A stretch of DNA of 64,000 nucleotides from Couchioplanes caeruleus (GTDB taxonomy: Bacteria; Actinomycetota; Actinomycetes; Mycobacteriales; Micromonosporaceae): contig NZ_RJKL01000001.1 in the NCBI RefSeq assembly GCF_003751945.1, positions 2,914,001-2,978,000 of the forward strand, read 5' to 3'. Both the position numbers and the translations under genes were made by a program. The notes below the pieces were generated by a model. The model searched no databases, was not told the origin of the DNA, and saw only the letters and a program-made list of their open reading frames with translations. How positions within the stretch are numbered: position 1 is the first letter of the stretch; every line of letters begins with the position of its first letter. Below, one piece after another: positions 32,477 to 41,041 of this stretch.

Positions 32477-35400
32477 TCAGCCGACCGCGGCGAGGCCTCC
32501 CGTGATCCGGGGCGAGGCGGCCGCTTCGCCCAGGTCCGCCATGGTGAGGGTGCGGGCCGATGCGGTCCGGGCCAGTTGTTCCGAGAGGCGGTGCGCGGCG
32601 GCGACCGTCCTCTCCGGAAGATCCGCGACTCTGGCCAGCAACGCCGTCCGTACCTCGTCGGGGACGTCGTGTCCGCGGCGGACGAGGTGGCGGACCGCGA
32701 TCTCGGCCAGGTCGGGCACCGTGTAGTCCGCCACGTCCCAGCGTTCGGGGAAGTGCGCGGCCAGCTCCGGCGCCGCGGCCAGAACCCGCGCCACGGCCGT
32801 CGGTTCGCCGGTCAGGACGACGACGAGGTCGCCGGGCGCCTCCGCCAAGGCCTCGCCGAGGCCCTCGGCGAGGTCTCCGCGGCTGTCGTCGGCACCGTCG
32901 CAGTTGAGCACGAGCATGCCTCCGGCCGCGTCGGTGAGGGCCTGGCGGGCCAGGATGCGGCCCTGGCCGGGCCACTGCGGGCACAGCTCGTCCGTGAGCC
33001 GGGCGTACGTGACGTGGCCGCTCGGCAGTACATCCAGTTCGGCGAGGGCCTGGGCGTAGAGACGGGCGAAGTGGCGGCGCCCGGTGCCTCGGCGGCCGGC
33101 GAGGATGACGTTTCCCGTACGGCCGATCGGCCGGCGTGCGGCGCGCGCCGCCGCGAGGCGCAGGACGGCCGCACCGGCCGACTGGCGGATCCCCGCGACG
33201 CCCACCGCATCGGTCAGCCGTCTCCAGGCACGGCTCGTGGTCAGTGCCGCGGCCGGGTCGGATGCGGTGGCCGGGCCGGCGGCGGGTGCGTCGGGCAGGG
33301 CGTCGAGCTGGGCGAGTTCCCCGGTCAGGTCGGCGCCGGTGAGGCGGTTCAGCTCGGTGTCGCGGGCCGGGCGGGAGAGCGCGAGCCGGGACGCCTGGTT
33401 GTTGACCATGGCCTCGAACAGCTTGCGGGCGACGCGGCCGTTGCCGAACGTCTCGTCCTTCGGCACGCGCTCGAAGTACTGGATCAGGTTCTGCAGACCG
33501 TCGTCGGTCAGCTCGTAGTAGTGCTTGCGGCACAGATTCGAGGTGATCGTGACCAGCTCGTCGACGCTGTAGTTGGGAAACTCGATGGTGCGGGTGAAAC
33601 GCGACGCCAGACCGGGGTTCGACGCCAGGAACTTCTCCATCAGCGCCGAATAGCCGGCCACGATGACGACAAGCTCGTCGCGGTGATCCTCCATCATCTT
33701 CATCAGCGCGTCGACGGCTTCCTGGCCGAAGTCCGGCCCCGAGCCGCCGGTGGAGGCCGTCAGCGTGTACGCCTCGTCGATGAAGAGCACCCCACCGAGG
33801 GCCTTGGTGACCAGCTCGGTGGTCTTGATGGCGGTGGAGCCGATGTACTGGCCGACGAGATCCGCGCGCGCCGCCTCGACCATGTGGCCCTTGGCGAGGA
33901 TGCCCAGCTCGGCCAGGACCGAGCCGTAGAGCCGCGCGACCGTGGTCTTTCCCGTGCCGGGCGGGCCGGCGAAGACGAGGTGGCGGCTCATCGGCGGCAT
34001 CGGCAGGCCCATCCGCTGCCGTCGCTGCGCCATCTTGATGAGGTTGACGAGGCCGGTGACCTCCTTCTTGACGCCGCTCAGGCCGATGAGGGTGTGCAGT
34101 TCGGCGAGCGCGCCGCTGAGTTCGTCCCCGGCGGCCTCCTCGACGTCGTCCTGGCGGTCCTCGGCACGTTCCTCCGGGACGGGACCGGCGGGCGACGCGT
34201 CGTTCTGGACGACGCACTCGGTGAGCTCGACGGAGTCGGCCGGGTCGGCGTGGACGCCGTCTCCGGCGTTGTGCAACATCTCGCACTGCCGCAGCGTGGC
34301 GCGGCCACCGGGCTCGACGTGGACGCCGTACCCCCGGGAGTCGCGGATGCGGCACTGGGTGGCGGTCAGGGTGCCGAAGCCGGTCACCCGGATGCCGGCG
34401 CCCGGCGCGGAGCCGACCTCGCTGTCGCGGACCACCGCCCGGCCGGACGCGGTGACGAGCAGGCCGCCGCCCCGCAGGGTCAGTCCGCTCATCGTGGCGT
34501 GGGCCGAGCCCGCGACGGTGACGCCCGCCTCTGCCGCGGCGTCGATCGTGGCGGTGCTCACCGTCGCGTCGGCGTCGCCGTCGACGTCGAGAGCGGCGGC
34601 GGCCACGGTCAGCCTCAGGTCCGCGAGGTCCAGCCGGCAGCCGCCCTCGGCGCGAATCCCCGACCCTGCGGACGCGGACGCCCGCAGGCCCACGAACCCG
34701 GCCGTCGCGGTGCCGGTCACGACGGCGATCATCGCGGAGGTTTCCCGTACGGTCATCGCCTCGAAGGTGGCGTGGGCGGACCCGTCGACCCGTACGCCGA
34801 TCGGCGAACCCTCGACCGTGCAGCCGAGCAGCCGCGGTGCCGCCTCATCGGTGACGTGGACGCCGACGTGCTCGGCGCCCGCGAAGGTGCAGCGGCTGAT
34901 GACCGGGGCGGCCTTCTCGGCGATGTGCGCGGCCTGCACGGCGGCGCCGGTGAAGGTCGAGTCCTCGATGGACAGTGCGCCCGTGCCGCGCAGGAAGAGG
35001 TCGACGTTGCGGCTGTCGCGTACGGTCGTGCGGCGTACCTCCAGGACGCCGCCCTGCTCGGTGGCCAGCGCGGGTTTGCCGGCACCGACGATCTGGCAGT
35101 CCTCGACGACGCAGGTGCCCTGACCGTGGACGCACACCGCATTGGCCGCGGGCTCCTGCAGCTCGCAGCGCCGCATCGTGAGCACGCCGACGTCGCCGAC
35201 CAGGACGGCCGAGCCCGCGATCCGGCGGAAGGCAGTGTCCTCGACGCTGCTGGCCTGCGCCCCGATGACGACGACACCCGCGCCGGCGCTGCTGCCCACC
35301 TCGCAGTCGCGCATCGCGACCGAACCGCTCAGCCGGGCCAGCACCGTCGCCCACGAGGCGCCCGTGACCCGGCAGCCGTCCAGGGCGAGCTGACCGCGGT

Positions 35401-35689
35401 GGATGTCGATCGCCGCGAGGTCCGCATCCGCGCTGGACAGCTCGAGGCCGCGCAACTGCGCACCCGGTCCTCCGACGGTCAGAACGCTGCCGGTCTGCGC
35501 GAGCACCACCGCGGTGCCGAGGCCCTCCTCGGCAAGGATGGTCAGCCGCTTGTCGAGGACCAGGTTCTCCTCGTACCGGCCGGGGCCGACGGTGATCGTC
35601 GCACCGTCGGTCGCGCGGGCCACGGCGGCCGCGATGGTGCCGTACGCTCCCGGGCGGCCGTTCGCCACCACCAGAACCTGCCGATTCAT
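32477..35689 (-). CDS. EccA-like AAA+ ATPase fused to an N-terminal right-handed beta-helix
   Basis: A 1070-residue protein and the last gene of the main ESX operon. Residues 1-520 are beta-helix repeats of about 23 residues (GRYEENLVLDKRLTILAEEG; IDIHRGQLALDGCRVTGA; many V-x-D/x-S/C-x turns), as in pectate-lyase-like proteins. Residues about 545-830 are a CbbX/EccA-type AAA+ domain: GLSGVKKEVTGLVNLI, Walker A FAGPPGTGKTTVARLYG (about 576), Walker B GGVLFIDEAYTL, and an Arg finger in ASRFTRTIEFP. A degenerate second AAA+ module follows (GRRGTGRRHFARLYAQAL). EccA in mycobacterial ESX systems is a cytosolic unfoldase that handles substrates. I chose the ATG at 35689, 18 bases after the previous stop. 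Confidence 0.9.
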   Translation of the reverse strand: MNRQVLVVANGRPGAYGTIAAAVARATDGATITVGPGRYEENLVLDKRLTILAEEGLGTAVVLAQTGSVLTVGGPGAQLRGLELSSADADLAAIDIHRGQLALDGCRVTGASWATVLARLSGSVAMRDCEVGSSAGAGVVVIGAQASSVEDTAFRRIAGSAVLVGDVGVLTMRRCELQEPAANAVCVHGQGTCVVEDCQIVGAGKPALATEQGGVLEVRRTTVRDSRNVDLFLRGTGALSIEDSTFTGAAVQAAHIAEKAAPVISRCTFAGAEHVGVHVTDEAAPRLLGCTVEGSPIGVRVDGSAHATFEAMTVRETSAMIAVVTGTATAGFVGLRASASAGSGIRAEGGCRLDLADLRLTVAAAALDVDGDADATVSTATIDAAAEAGVTVAGSAHATMSGLTLRGGGLLVTASGRAVVRDSEVGSAPGAGIRVTGFGTLTATQCRIRDSRGYGVHVEPGGRATLRQCEMLHNAGDGVHADPADSVELTECVVQNDASPAGPVPEERAEDRQDDVEEAAGDELSGALAELHTLIGLSGVKKEVTGLVNLIKMAQRRQRMGLPMPPMSRHLVFAGPPGTGKTTVARLYGSVLAELGILAKGHMVEAARADLVGQYIGSTAIKTTELVTKALGGVLFIDEAYTLTASTGGSGPDFGQEAVDALMKMMEDHRDELVVIVAGYSALMEKFLASNPGLASRFTRTIEFPNYSVDELVTITSNLCRKHYYELTDDGLQNLIQYFERVPKDETFGNGRVARKLFEAMVNNQASRLALSRPARDTELNRLTGADLTGELAQLDALPDAPAAGPATASDPAAALTTSRAWRRLTDAVGVAGIRQSAGAAVLRLAAARAARRPIGRTGNVILAGRRGTGRRHFARLYAQALAELDVLPSGHVTYARLTDELCPQWPGQGRILARQALTDAAGGMLVLNCDGADDSRGDLAEGLGEALAEAPGDLVVVLTGEPTAVARVLAAAPELAAHFPERWDVADYTVPDLAEIAVRHLVRRGHDVPDEVRTALLARVADLPERTVAAAHRLSEQLARTASARTLTMADLGEAAASPRITGGLAAVG

Positions 35690-35706
35690 CCGCGCCACCC
35701 CGACGT

Positions 35707-38286
35707 CTACAGCAGACCCGGCAATGCGCCGAAGCGCAGAACCGCCGACGGGCCGACCCGCGACCCCGGCTCCGACGCCGCCCACCGCTCCGCGCATCTG
35801 CGCAGGGAGGCCGCGGCCAGCTCGTCGAGCGACGCCCGGTCGGTGGCCACCCGGCCGTCGGCGTCGATCTCGTTGGCGGCCAGCTCGCGCAGGAGGATCT
35901 GCCCGCGGTCGCCGTTCCTACCGGGCTCGACCAGGTCCAGCACCTTGAAGCTGGTGCCGGGCGTGAAGAGCACGCGGTCGTCCGCGCGGTCCTCGCCGTC
36001 GGGTTCGAGCAGCCGGGTACGCCGCGCCGTCATCGACCAGAGCAGCACGTCGGCGTCGCCGGTCTGGTCGGCGGAGGGCGCGGTCAGCGCGGCGGTGAAG
36101 CCCCACTCCGTGACCAGCCGGCGCCGCCGGAGCAGGTCCCACTGCTCCGGCGACGGGCTCGCCGAGAAGACGGCCGTGCCCCGGTGCGACGGGAGGAGGC
36201 TGAGCCCGGCCACCACGCAGCGGGCGAAGGGTACGTGCGGACCCTTCGCCCCCGAGCGCAGCCCGGTGTCGATGGCGGTGCCCTTGGCCGACAGGTACAA
36301 CCGGACCGCCACCGAGTCGTTGACGATCTCGTCGGTGGCGCGGCCGGGGCCGCCCTGCAGGCCGGGGTGCTGAGACAGCACCCGGGCGATGGAGCTGGCG
36401 ACGATGTCGAACTCGCGACTGAGGCTGCGCCGCATCCAGGCGCGTTCCTCGTCGATCGGGCGCCCGGACGGCGCCGCCGACGCGGACGCCGCGGGCGTCG
36501 GTTGCGCCCGGGCGACCGGCACGGTCCGGCTCGCCGGCGCCTTCCGCACCGGCACGGACGGCGAAGCGGGCGCGGTCGGCGGCGCAGTCGCAGTCGCCGG
36601 CGCAGTCGCCGGCGCAGGCGCGGACGGCGAAGCGGGCGCGGACGGCGGCGCGCTCTCGGACGGCACGGAGGCCGCAGGGACCGGGGATGCGACCGGCTTG
36701 GGAACGGACGCCGACGGGCTCGGCACCGCGACCGCCGTGGCAGGCGCGGTCGCGGGCTGCACCGGTGGCGCCGGCGGAGCCGATGGCTCCGGCGGAGTCG
36801 AGGGCACCGGCGCCGCCACGGCGGGTTCAGGGGCGGCGGCGATCTCCCGCACCGGCGCGTCGATCACATTGCTCGCCAGCGGTACGGCGATCGAGGTCGC
36901 CGGCGGCGGCGAGCCGGCCAGCGCCGGCATGGCGCCCGTCGCCTCCTCGAGAGCCGCCACGGTGGCCGCGTGCGCCACCTCGATCGGGTCGTCGGCGAGG
37001 GTGGAATCGGCGGTCGTACTCACCTGCGCCCCGGCCGCCACCTCCGATGCCGCGCACAGCACGCTGCGCTGGCGGGTGGCCGGGTCGAGCCGGGCGATGG
37101 CGTCCTCGGCCAGCTCCCGCATCCGCTGGGCAAGGTGCTCGGTGGAGTCGTCGAAGACGAACGTGTTGCGGTCCGGCCGCGCCTTGACCGCGCGGACGGA
37201 GTCGGCGGTCCGGGGCTCCACCGCGGGCCGCATCCACAGCCCCGCCTGGACGACCTCGACGACGGCGTCGGGGGCATACCAGTAGACCATCGGCCCGACG
37301 GGCTCACCCAGCAGCGGCGGCGCCTGGTGGCTGAGCACCTGTGGGGTGGCGGCGGTGGCCGTCGGACGCGCCCGGGGCTCGTACGCCAGCTCGCGGGCGA
37401 ACACCTGCCAGCCCAGCGAGCCGGTCGATTCCACGGTGTACATGTCGGGCCGCTCCGGCTCACCGACGGGGATGCCGCCGAAGCACACGACGCGGGAGCG
37501 CAGCGTGTCGGCCAGCGCCTGGCCCAGCGCGTCGCCCTTCGGCAGCGCCACCGGCCCGAACTGGATGAAGCGGGCGTACCGGCGGCCCTCGTCGTCCAGC
37601 TCACGCCAGAACCGGGCCACGTCGTCGAGCGACAGCGGCGCGGTGCCGGGGCAGCCGAGCACGATGGACAGCGCCTGCGGCTGGCACGGCACCGCCGAGG
37701 CGAGCCACCGCCAGTGCCGCTGGACCGTCGGGCTGTCCTCGGTGTCGTGGATCCACACGCCGCCGGGCAGCGGCTCCGCCACGCCGACCGAGCTGGTCGG
37801 TCGCGGCGTGGCGACGGCCAGGTCCCATTCCGGCTGGGGGAACCGCTTGGCCTCCAGCGCGGGCGGTTTGCCCGGCCGGTGGCGTACCCATCCTCCGCCG
37901 TCGGTGGCGTGCACGAACAGCGACCCGGCCACGCCCTGGTACAGGTGGCCGTAGGGTGCGATGACGGTGCGGTGCAGCCGGTCCGACAGCCACTGCCCGG
38001 CGAGCGCCGCGGTCTCCTGCCGCTGCCCGCAGACGACGAGGCGGATGCCGCGCCGGCGGCGACGCAGCTCGGCCGCCACCGATTCCCACAGCCCCATAGG
38101 CACCTCGCCGTGCAGGTCGAGCAGCACGATGTCGTTGTGCGCGTCCTCCTGCACCGCCAGCGCGATGTCCCGGGCCTCGGGGCTGATCCGCGACCGGGCC
38201 CGCAGGACAACGGCGTTGCCCACCGTGTGTCGGATGATGGCCGAGTCTCCGCTGCGCCGCCGCGGCCATCGCATCTGTCCGCTCAT
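35707..38286 (-). CDS. T7SS-locus protein with Pro/Ala linker and possible ADP-ribosyltransferase-like C-terminus
   Basis: An 859-residue protein between EccB and the EccA-like ATPase. The N-terminal 370 residues are alpha/beta (DIVLLDLHGEVPMGLWESVA; GIRLVVCGQRQETAALAGQW) and suggest a hydrolase-like or surface-exposed fold. A Pro/Ala/Ser linker runs from about 505 to 640. The last 200 residues show DSVAVRLYLSA, PFARCVVAGLSLLPSHRGTA, VLFTPGTSFKVLDLVEP and QILLREL. The order of R-G/S, then F-x-V after 'P-G-T-x-F', then a late LxE resembles ADP-ribosyltransferase folds. I cannot confirm catalytic residues. The ATG at 38286 is one base after the EccB stop (TGACATG), so translation is coupled. 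Its role in secretion is unknown. Confidence 0.75.
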   Translation of the reverse strand: MSGQMRWPRRRSGDSAIIRHTVGNAVVLRARSRISPEARDIALAVQEDAHNDIVLLDLHGEVPMGLWESVAAELRRRRRGIRLVVCGQRQETAALAGQWLSDRLHRTVIAPYGHLYQGVAGSLFVHATDGGGWVRHRPGKPPALEAKRFPQPEWDLAVATPRPTSSVGVAEPLPGGVWIHDTEDSPTVQRHWRWLASAVPCQPQALSIVLGCPGTAPLSLDDVARFWRELDDEGRRYARFIQFGPVALPKGDALGQALADTLRSRVVCFGGIPVGEPERPDMYTVESTGSLGWQVFARELAYEPRARPTATAATPQVLSHQAPPLLGEPVGPMVYWYAPDAVVEVVQAGLWMRPAVEPRTADSVRAVKARPDRNTFVFDDSTEHLAQRMRELAEDAIARLDPATRQRSVLCAASEVAAGAQVSTTADSTLADDPIEVAHAATVAALEEATGAMPALAGSPPPATSIAVPLASNVIDAPVREIAAAPEPAVAAPVPSTPPEPSAPPAPPVQPATAPATAVAVPSPSASVPKPVASPVPAASVPSESAPPSAPASPSAPAPATAPATATAPPTAPASPSVPVRKAPASRTVPVARAQPTPAASASAAPSGRPIDEERAWMRRSLSREFDIVASSIARVLSQHPGLQGGPGRATDEIVNDSVAVRLYLSAKGTAIDTGLRSGAKGPHVPFARCVVAGLSLLPSHRGTAVFSASPSPEQWDLLRRRRLVTEWGFTAALTAPSADQTGDADVLLWSMTARRTRLLEPDGEDRADDRVLFTPGTSFKVLDLVEPGRNGDRGQILLRELAANEIDADGRVATDRASLDELAAASLRRCAERWAASEPGSRVGPSAVLRFGALPGLL

Positions 38287-38287
38287 G

Positions 38288-39631
38288 TCAGCCTCCCATT
38301 CCGGCCACGATGACCGCGTCGCGGTCGAGGACGGGCCCGTTCTCCATCGACGCCAGCACGATCCCCGGCATCGGCCTCGAGACACCGTTGACGCCCATCG
38401 CCGTCAGTGCCTGGTCCTTCGGCACGGGATACCGGACGCCCACCTCGGAGATGAGGTAGGGCGCCGGCATCCGCCCTCCCGGCGGCAGCGGCACCGGGTA
38501 CGCCACCATCGCGGAGCCGGACGGCACGGACACCCGGGGCGAGCCGTCCGACTTGCGGACGGCCTGGACGTCACCGGTGAACACGACGGTCGCGGCCACG
38601 GCGCCGACGCCGACCGGCTCCTGCCGCTGGCACAGCACCCGGCCGCGCGGCTCCTCCCAGCGGGCGGCCGCCAGCTCCGGGGGCCCGCCGGTCAGGGACA
38701 CGTTCGCCGAGCGGGGCGCGGACACCACGTCGGCGGCGGTGAGCTCGACGGGCCGGCCGGCGCGGGCGGCCTGCAGGAATCGGAACTGGGTGGCGTTGAC
38801 CGGTGCCAGCCCCTCGCGCCGGAGCACGAACAGTTGCTCGGTGCCACCGGCGACCGGCTGCCGGAACAGCGTGCCGATCACATGCCCGCGCCCGGCGACG
38901 GCCGGGCCGGGCTGTCCGGCGCCGTCGATCCGGGGTGCCCGCAGCGGCTCGCCCTCGGGCAGGAGGCCGAGCCAGGACTGCGGCACGCGGATCGGCGTCA
39001 CGGTCGACAGGCCCAGCGCCACGGGCGCGGCCCGGTCGGCCATCGGGTGTCGCTGCCCCCGCCAGATCAGGTAGTCCCTGCCGCCGGCGCTGACCGGCAC
39101 GTACTTGTCGTCGGCGAGCGCATCGGCCGGGGCTTTCGGGTCGAGGTTGGCGCCGGCCTTCTCGCCGGAGGCGTCGGGGCAGGCCAGCCAGGGCCCGGTC
39201 AGCATCCTGCCCGGCTCGGGCAGGACCAGCGGAGCACCGGGAATGCCGATCGGGTTGCCGCGCGGCACGCCCTTCAGCGAGCGGCGGGAAGTGAGCTGGA
39301 TGCGGGCGTCGGCACCCTTGATGAGCCGGGCCGAGGCCATGTTCATCGTCGGCAGCAGCGCGCCGTTGAGATAGACGTACGCCGCGCCGGTCTCCTTCTC
39401 GACGATGATGGCGTCCTTCTGCCGCCACGCCTTACTGCCGCCGGGAACGAGCCAGCCGTAGATGCCGAAGCCGGCGACGATCAGCAGGGCGATGAGGATG
39501 CCGGCGAGCAGGCCGGTCACCGCGCGGGTGAACGGATTCTCCACCGTGTCCGGATCGCCGAGCACGAGCGCGTTGCTCATCCGGCCCATGAGGAACTGGT
39601 GGGCGTGCACGTGGTCGCGCTGGGTCTGCAT
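38288..39631 (-). CDS. eccB: type VII secretion core protein EccB
   Basis: A 447-residue core component. It opens MQTQRDHVHAHQFLMGRMSN, the family's usual cytoplasmic start, and has one membrane helix at about 39-61 (AVTGLLAGILIALLIVAGFG). The large periplasmic part shows repeat motifs of EccB: YVYLNGALLPTMNMASARLI, then YLISEVGVRYPVPKDQALTA near the C-terminus, with P-x-x-V-L/I-A-x-x-P-x-G-type ends (RPMPGIVLASMENGPVLDRD). EccB sits on the outer side of the ESX membrane complex. The length equals the family norm of about 480. It follows EccD by three bases and precedes the next gene by one base. Confidence 0.95.
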   Translation of the reverse strand: MQTQRDHVHAHQFLMGRMSNALVLGDPDTVENPFTRAVTGLLAGILIALLIVAGFGIYGWLVPGGSKAWRQKDAIIVEKETGAAYVYLNGALLPTMNMASARLIKGADARIQLTSRRSLKGVPRGNPIGIPGAPLVLPEPGRMLTGPWLACPDASGEKAGANLDPKAPADALADDKYVPVSAGGRDYLIWRGQRHPMADRAAPVALGLSTVTPIRVPQSWLGLLPEGEPLRAPRIDGAGQPGPAVAGRGHVIGTLFRQPVAGGTEQLFVLRREGLAPVNATQFRFLQAARAGRPVELTAADVVSAPRSANVSLTGGPPELAAARWEEPRGRVLCQRQEPVGVGAVAATVVFTGDVQAVRKSDGSPRVSVPSGSAMVAYPVPLPPGGRMPAPYLISEVGVRYPVPKDQALTAMGVNGVSRPMPGIVLASMENGPVLDRDAVIVAGMGG

Positions 39632-39634
39632 GCG

Positions 39635-41041
39635 TCAGCCCACCAATCCGCGCGCCCACGCGTACGTGTGGAGCAACTGCAGGGCGATCGGGAGCACCGC
39701 CAGGCCGGTAGCCACGTCGAGAATGGTTGCGGTGAACTCCCACACCGGCAGCAGCCGCCGGGGCCAGGGACGTAGCGCCGCCATCACGAAGGCCGCCACC
39801 AGCAGGGCCAGCCCGCAGAGGATGACGATGAGCCGGCCGGGTGTGGCGGTGCGCGACCAGTGAACGATCACCAGGATCATGCCGGTCGCACCGGCGGCGG
39901 TGAGCGACACGCGCTGCCAGACGCCCAGGAACGCCCGGGCCCGCAGCAGCAGGGCGCTCGCCAGCACCAGGACGAACAGCCACCCGGCCCAGCCCGGCTC
40001 CGCCATCGCCAGCCAGAAGAGGACCGACAGGACCACCGCGGCCGTCACCGTGGCGACGCTGAGGTAGCGGTCCGCGTCGTTGGCCCGGCGGTGCACGTCA
40101 TCGGCCTCATGCGGCTCGGTGTCGAACTGCAGTTCCTCCCCGGTCTTGGGCAGTTGCGGCCCGCGCAGGTGCGCCGAGCGCAGCACGATCTTCGGCGCGA
40201 ACACGACGACGCCGAACAGCACGGACGCGGACAGGCCCGCGGCGCCCGGCCAGGAGAGGCCGAACGTCCGGTGCAGCCAGGTGATCACGACGGTCTCCGC
40301 CGCAACGACGAGCAGGCCCAGCAGCACCGGGTACGGCAGCGCCCGCGCCCACAGCCGCTGCACCACGACCAGCGGCGCCGCCACGGCCAGCCCGGCCACC
40401 GCGGCCATCGCCAGGCCCGGCTCGCGCAGCGACGGTGCGCCGGCCACCCCGTCGGCGAGGGTGAGGGCGACCACGGCGGCACACCCGTACGCGGACGTGG
40501 CGAAGACGAACGGGAGCCCGGCATCGCCGGCCTGCCGCCCGGCCACCACGGCGGCCGCGGCGAGCAGGCCCGCGAGGCCGAAGCCGACGCCGGCCAGCGC
40601 CGCGCCGGCGTAGCCCGCGACGACGGTGGCCGTCAGCAGGGCCAGCGCGAGCTGCGACAGCGCGAGGAACAGATATCTGCGGTAGTGCGGCTGCCAGCGG
40701 TCCGGCCGCTTGTTGACGGTGGTGGCGATACCATCGGCGAGATCGTCGAAGTCGAGCTCCGGCAGGGGCTCGGCGGCCGGCCGGAGGTGGAACTCCTCAC
40801 CCTCCAGCCAGTCGAGGGACTCCGGGGTGCCGGTCGGATCGAACGGCCTGCCGCCGAGGCGCTGCAACACCCAGGTGCCGTCGGGGCGGTGCCCGTCGGA
40901 GGCGTTGAGCTCGACCGTGTGCCAGAGCAGCACCGGCAGCAGGGCGGCAACCGTCGTCGACGAGGGCACCACGAGGTCGACGCGCTTGTCCGGGCCGTTC
41001 ACGGTGATGCGGCACAGGTCGTCACTGATCGCGCTGGTCAT
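39635..41041 (-). CDS. eccD: type VII secretion integral membrane protein EccD
   Basis: A 468-residue channel component. The N-terminus is a ubiquitin-like (YukD) domain: CRITVNGPDKRVDLVVPSST, with 'V-A-x-L-L-P' and GTWVLQRLGGRPFDPTGTPE. From about residue 130 there are about eleven membrane helices (for example FLALSQLALALLTATVVAGY; AGLLAAAAVVAGRQAG; IVLRSAHLRGPQLPKTGEEL as the central loop). EccD dimers form the membrane vestibule of each ESX protomer. The start overlaps the EccC stop by four bases (ATGA). Both EccC and EccB adjoin it, as in actinobacterial ESX loci. Confidence 0.95.
   Translation of the reverse strand: MTSAISDDLCRITVNGPDKRVDLVVPSSTTVAALLPVLLWHTVELNASDGHRPDGTWVLQRLGGRPFDPTGTPESLDWLEGEEFHLRPAAEPLPELDFDDLADGIATTVNKRPDRWQPHYRRYLFLALSQLALALLTATVVAGYAGAALAGVGFGLAGLLAAAAVVAGRQAGDAGLPFVFATSAYGCAAVVALTLADGVAGAPSLREPGLAMAAVAGLAVAAPLVVVQRLWARALPYPVLLGLLVVAAETVVITWLHRTFGLSWPGAAGLSASVLFGVVVFAPKIVLRSAHLRGPQLPKTGEELQFDTEPHEADDVHRRANDADRYLSVATVTAAVVLSVLFWLAMAEPGWAGWLFVLVLASALLLRARAFLGVWQRVSLTAAGATGMILVIVHWSRTATPGRLIVILCGLALLVAAFVMAALRPWPRRLLPVWEFTATILDVATGLAVLPIALQLLHTYAWARGLVG

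Noticed and set aside
32177..36373. 1398-codon plus-strand open frame opposite the EccA-like gene
   Set aside because: Arg/Gly/Pro-rich shadow without recognisable domains; the minus-strand frames carry AAA+ and beta-helix motifs.
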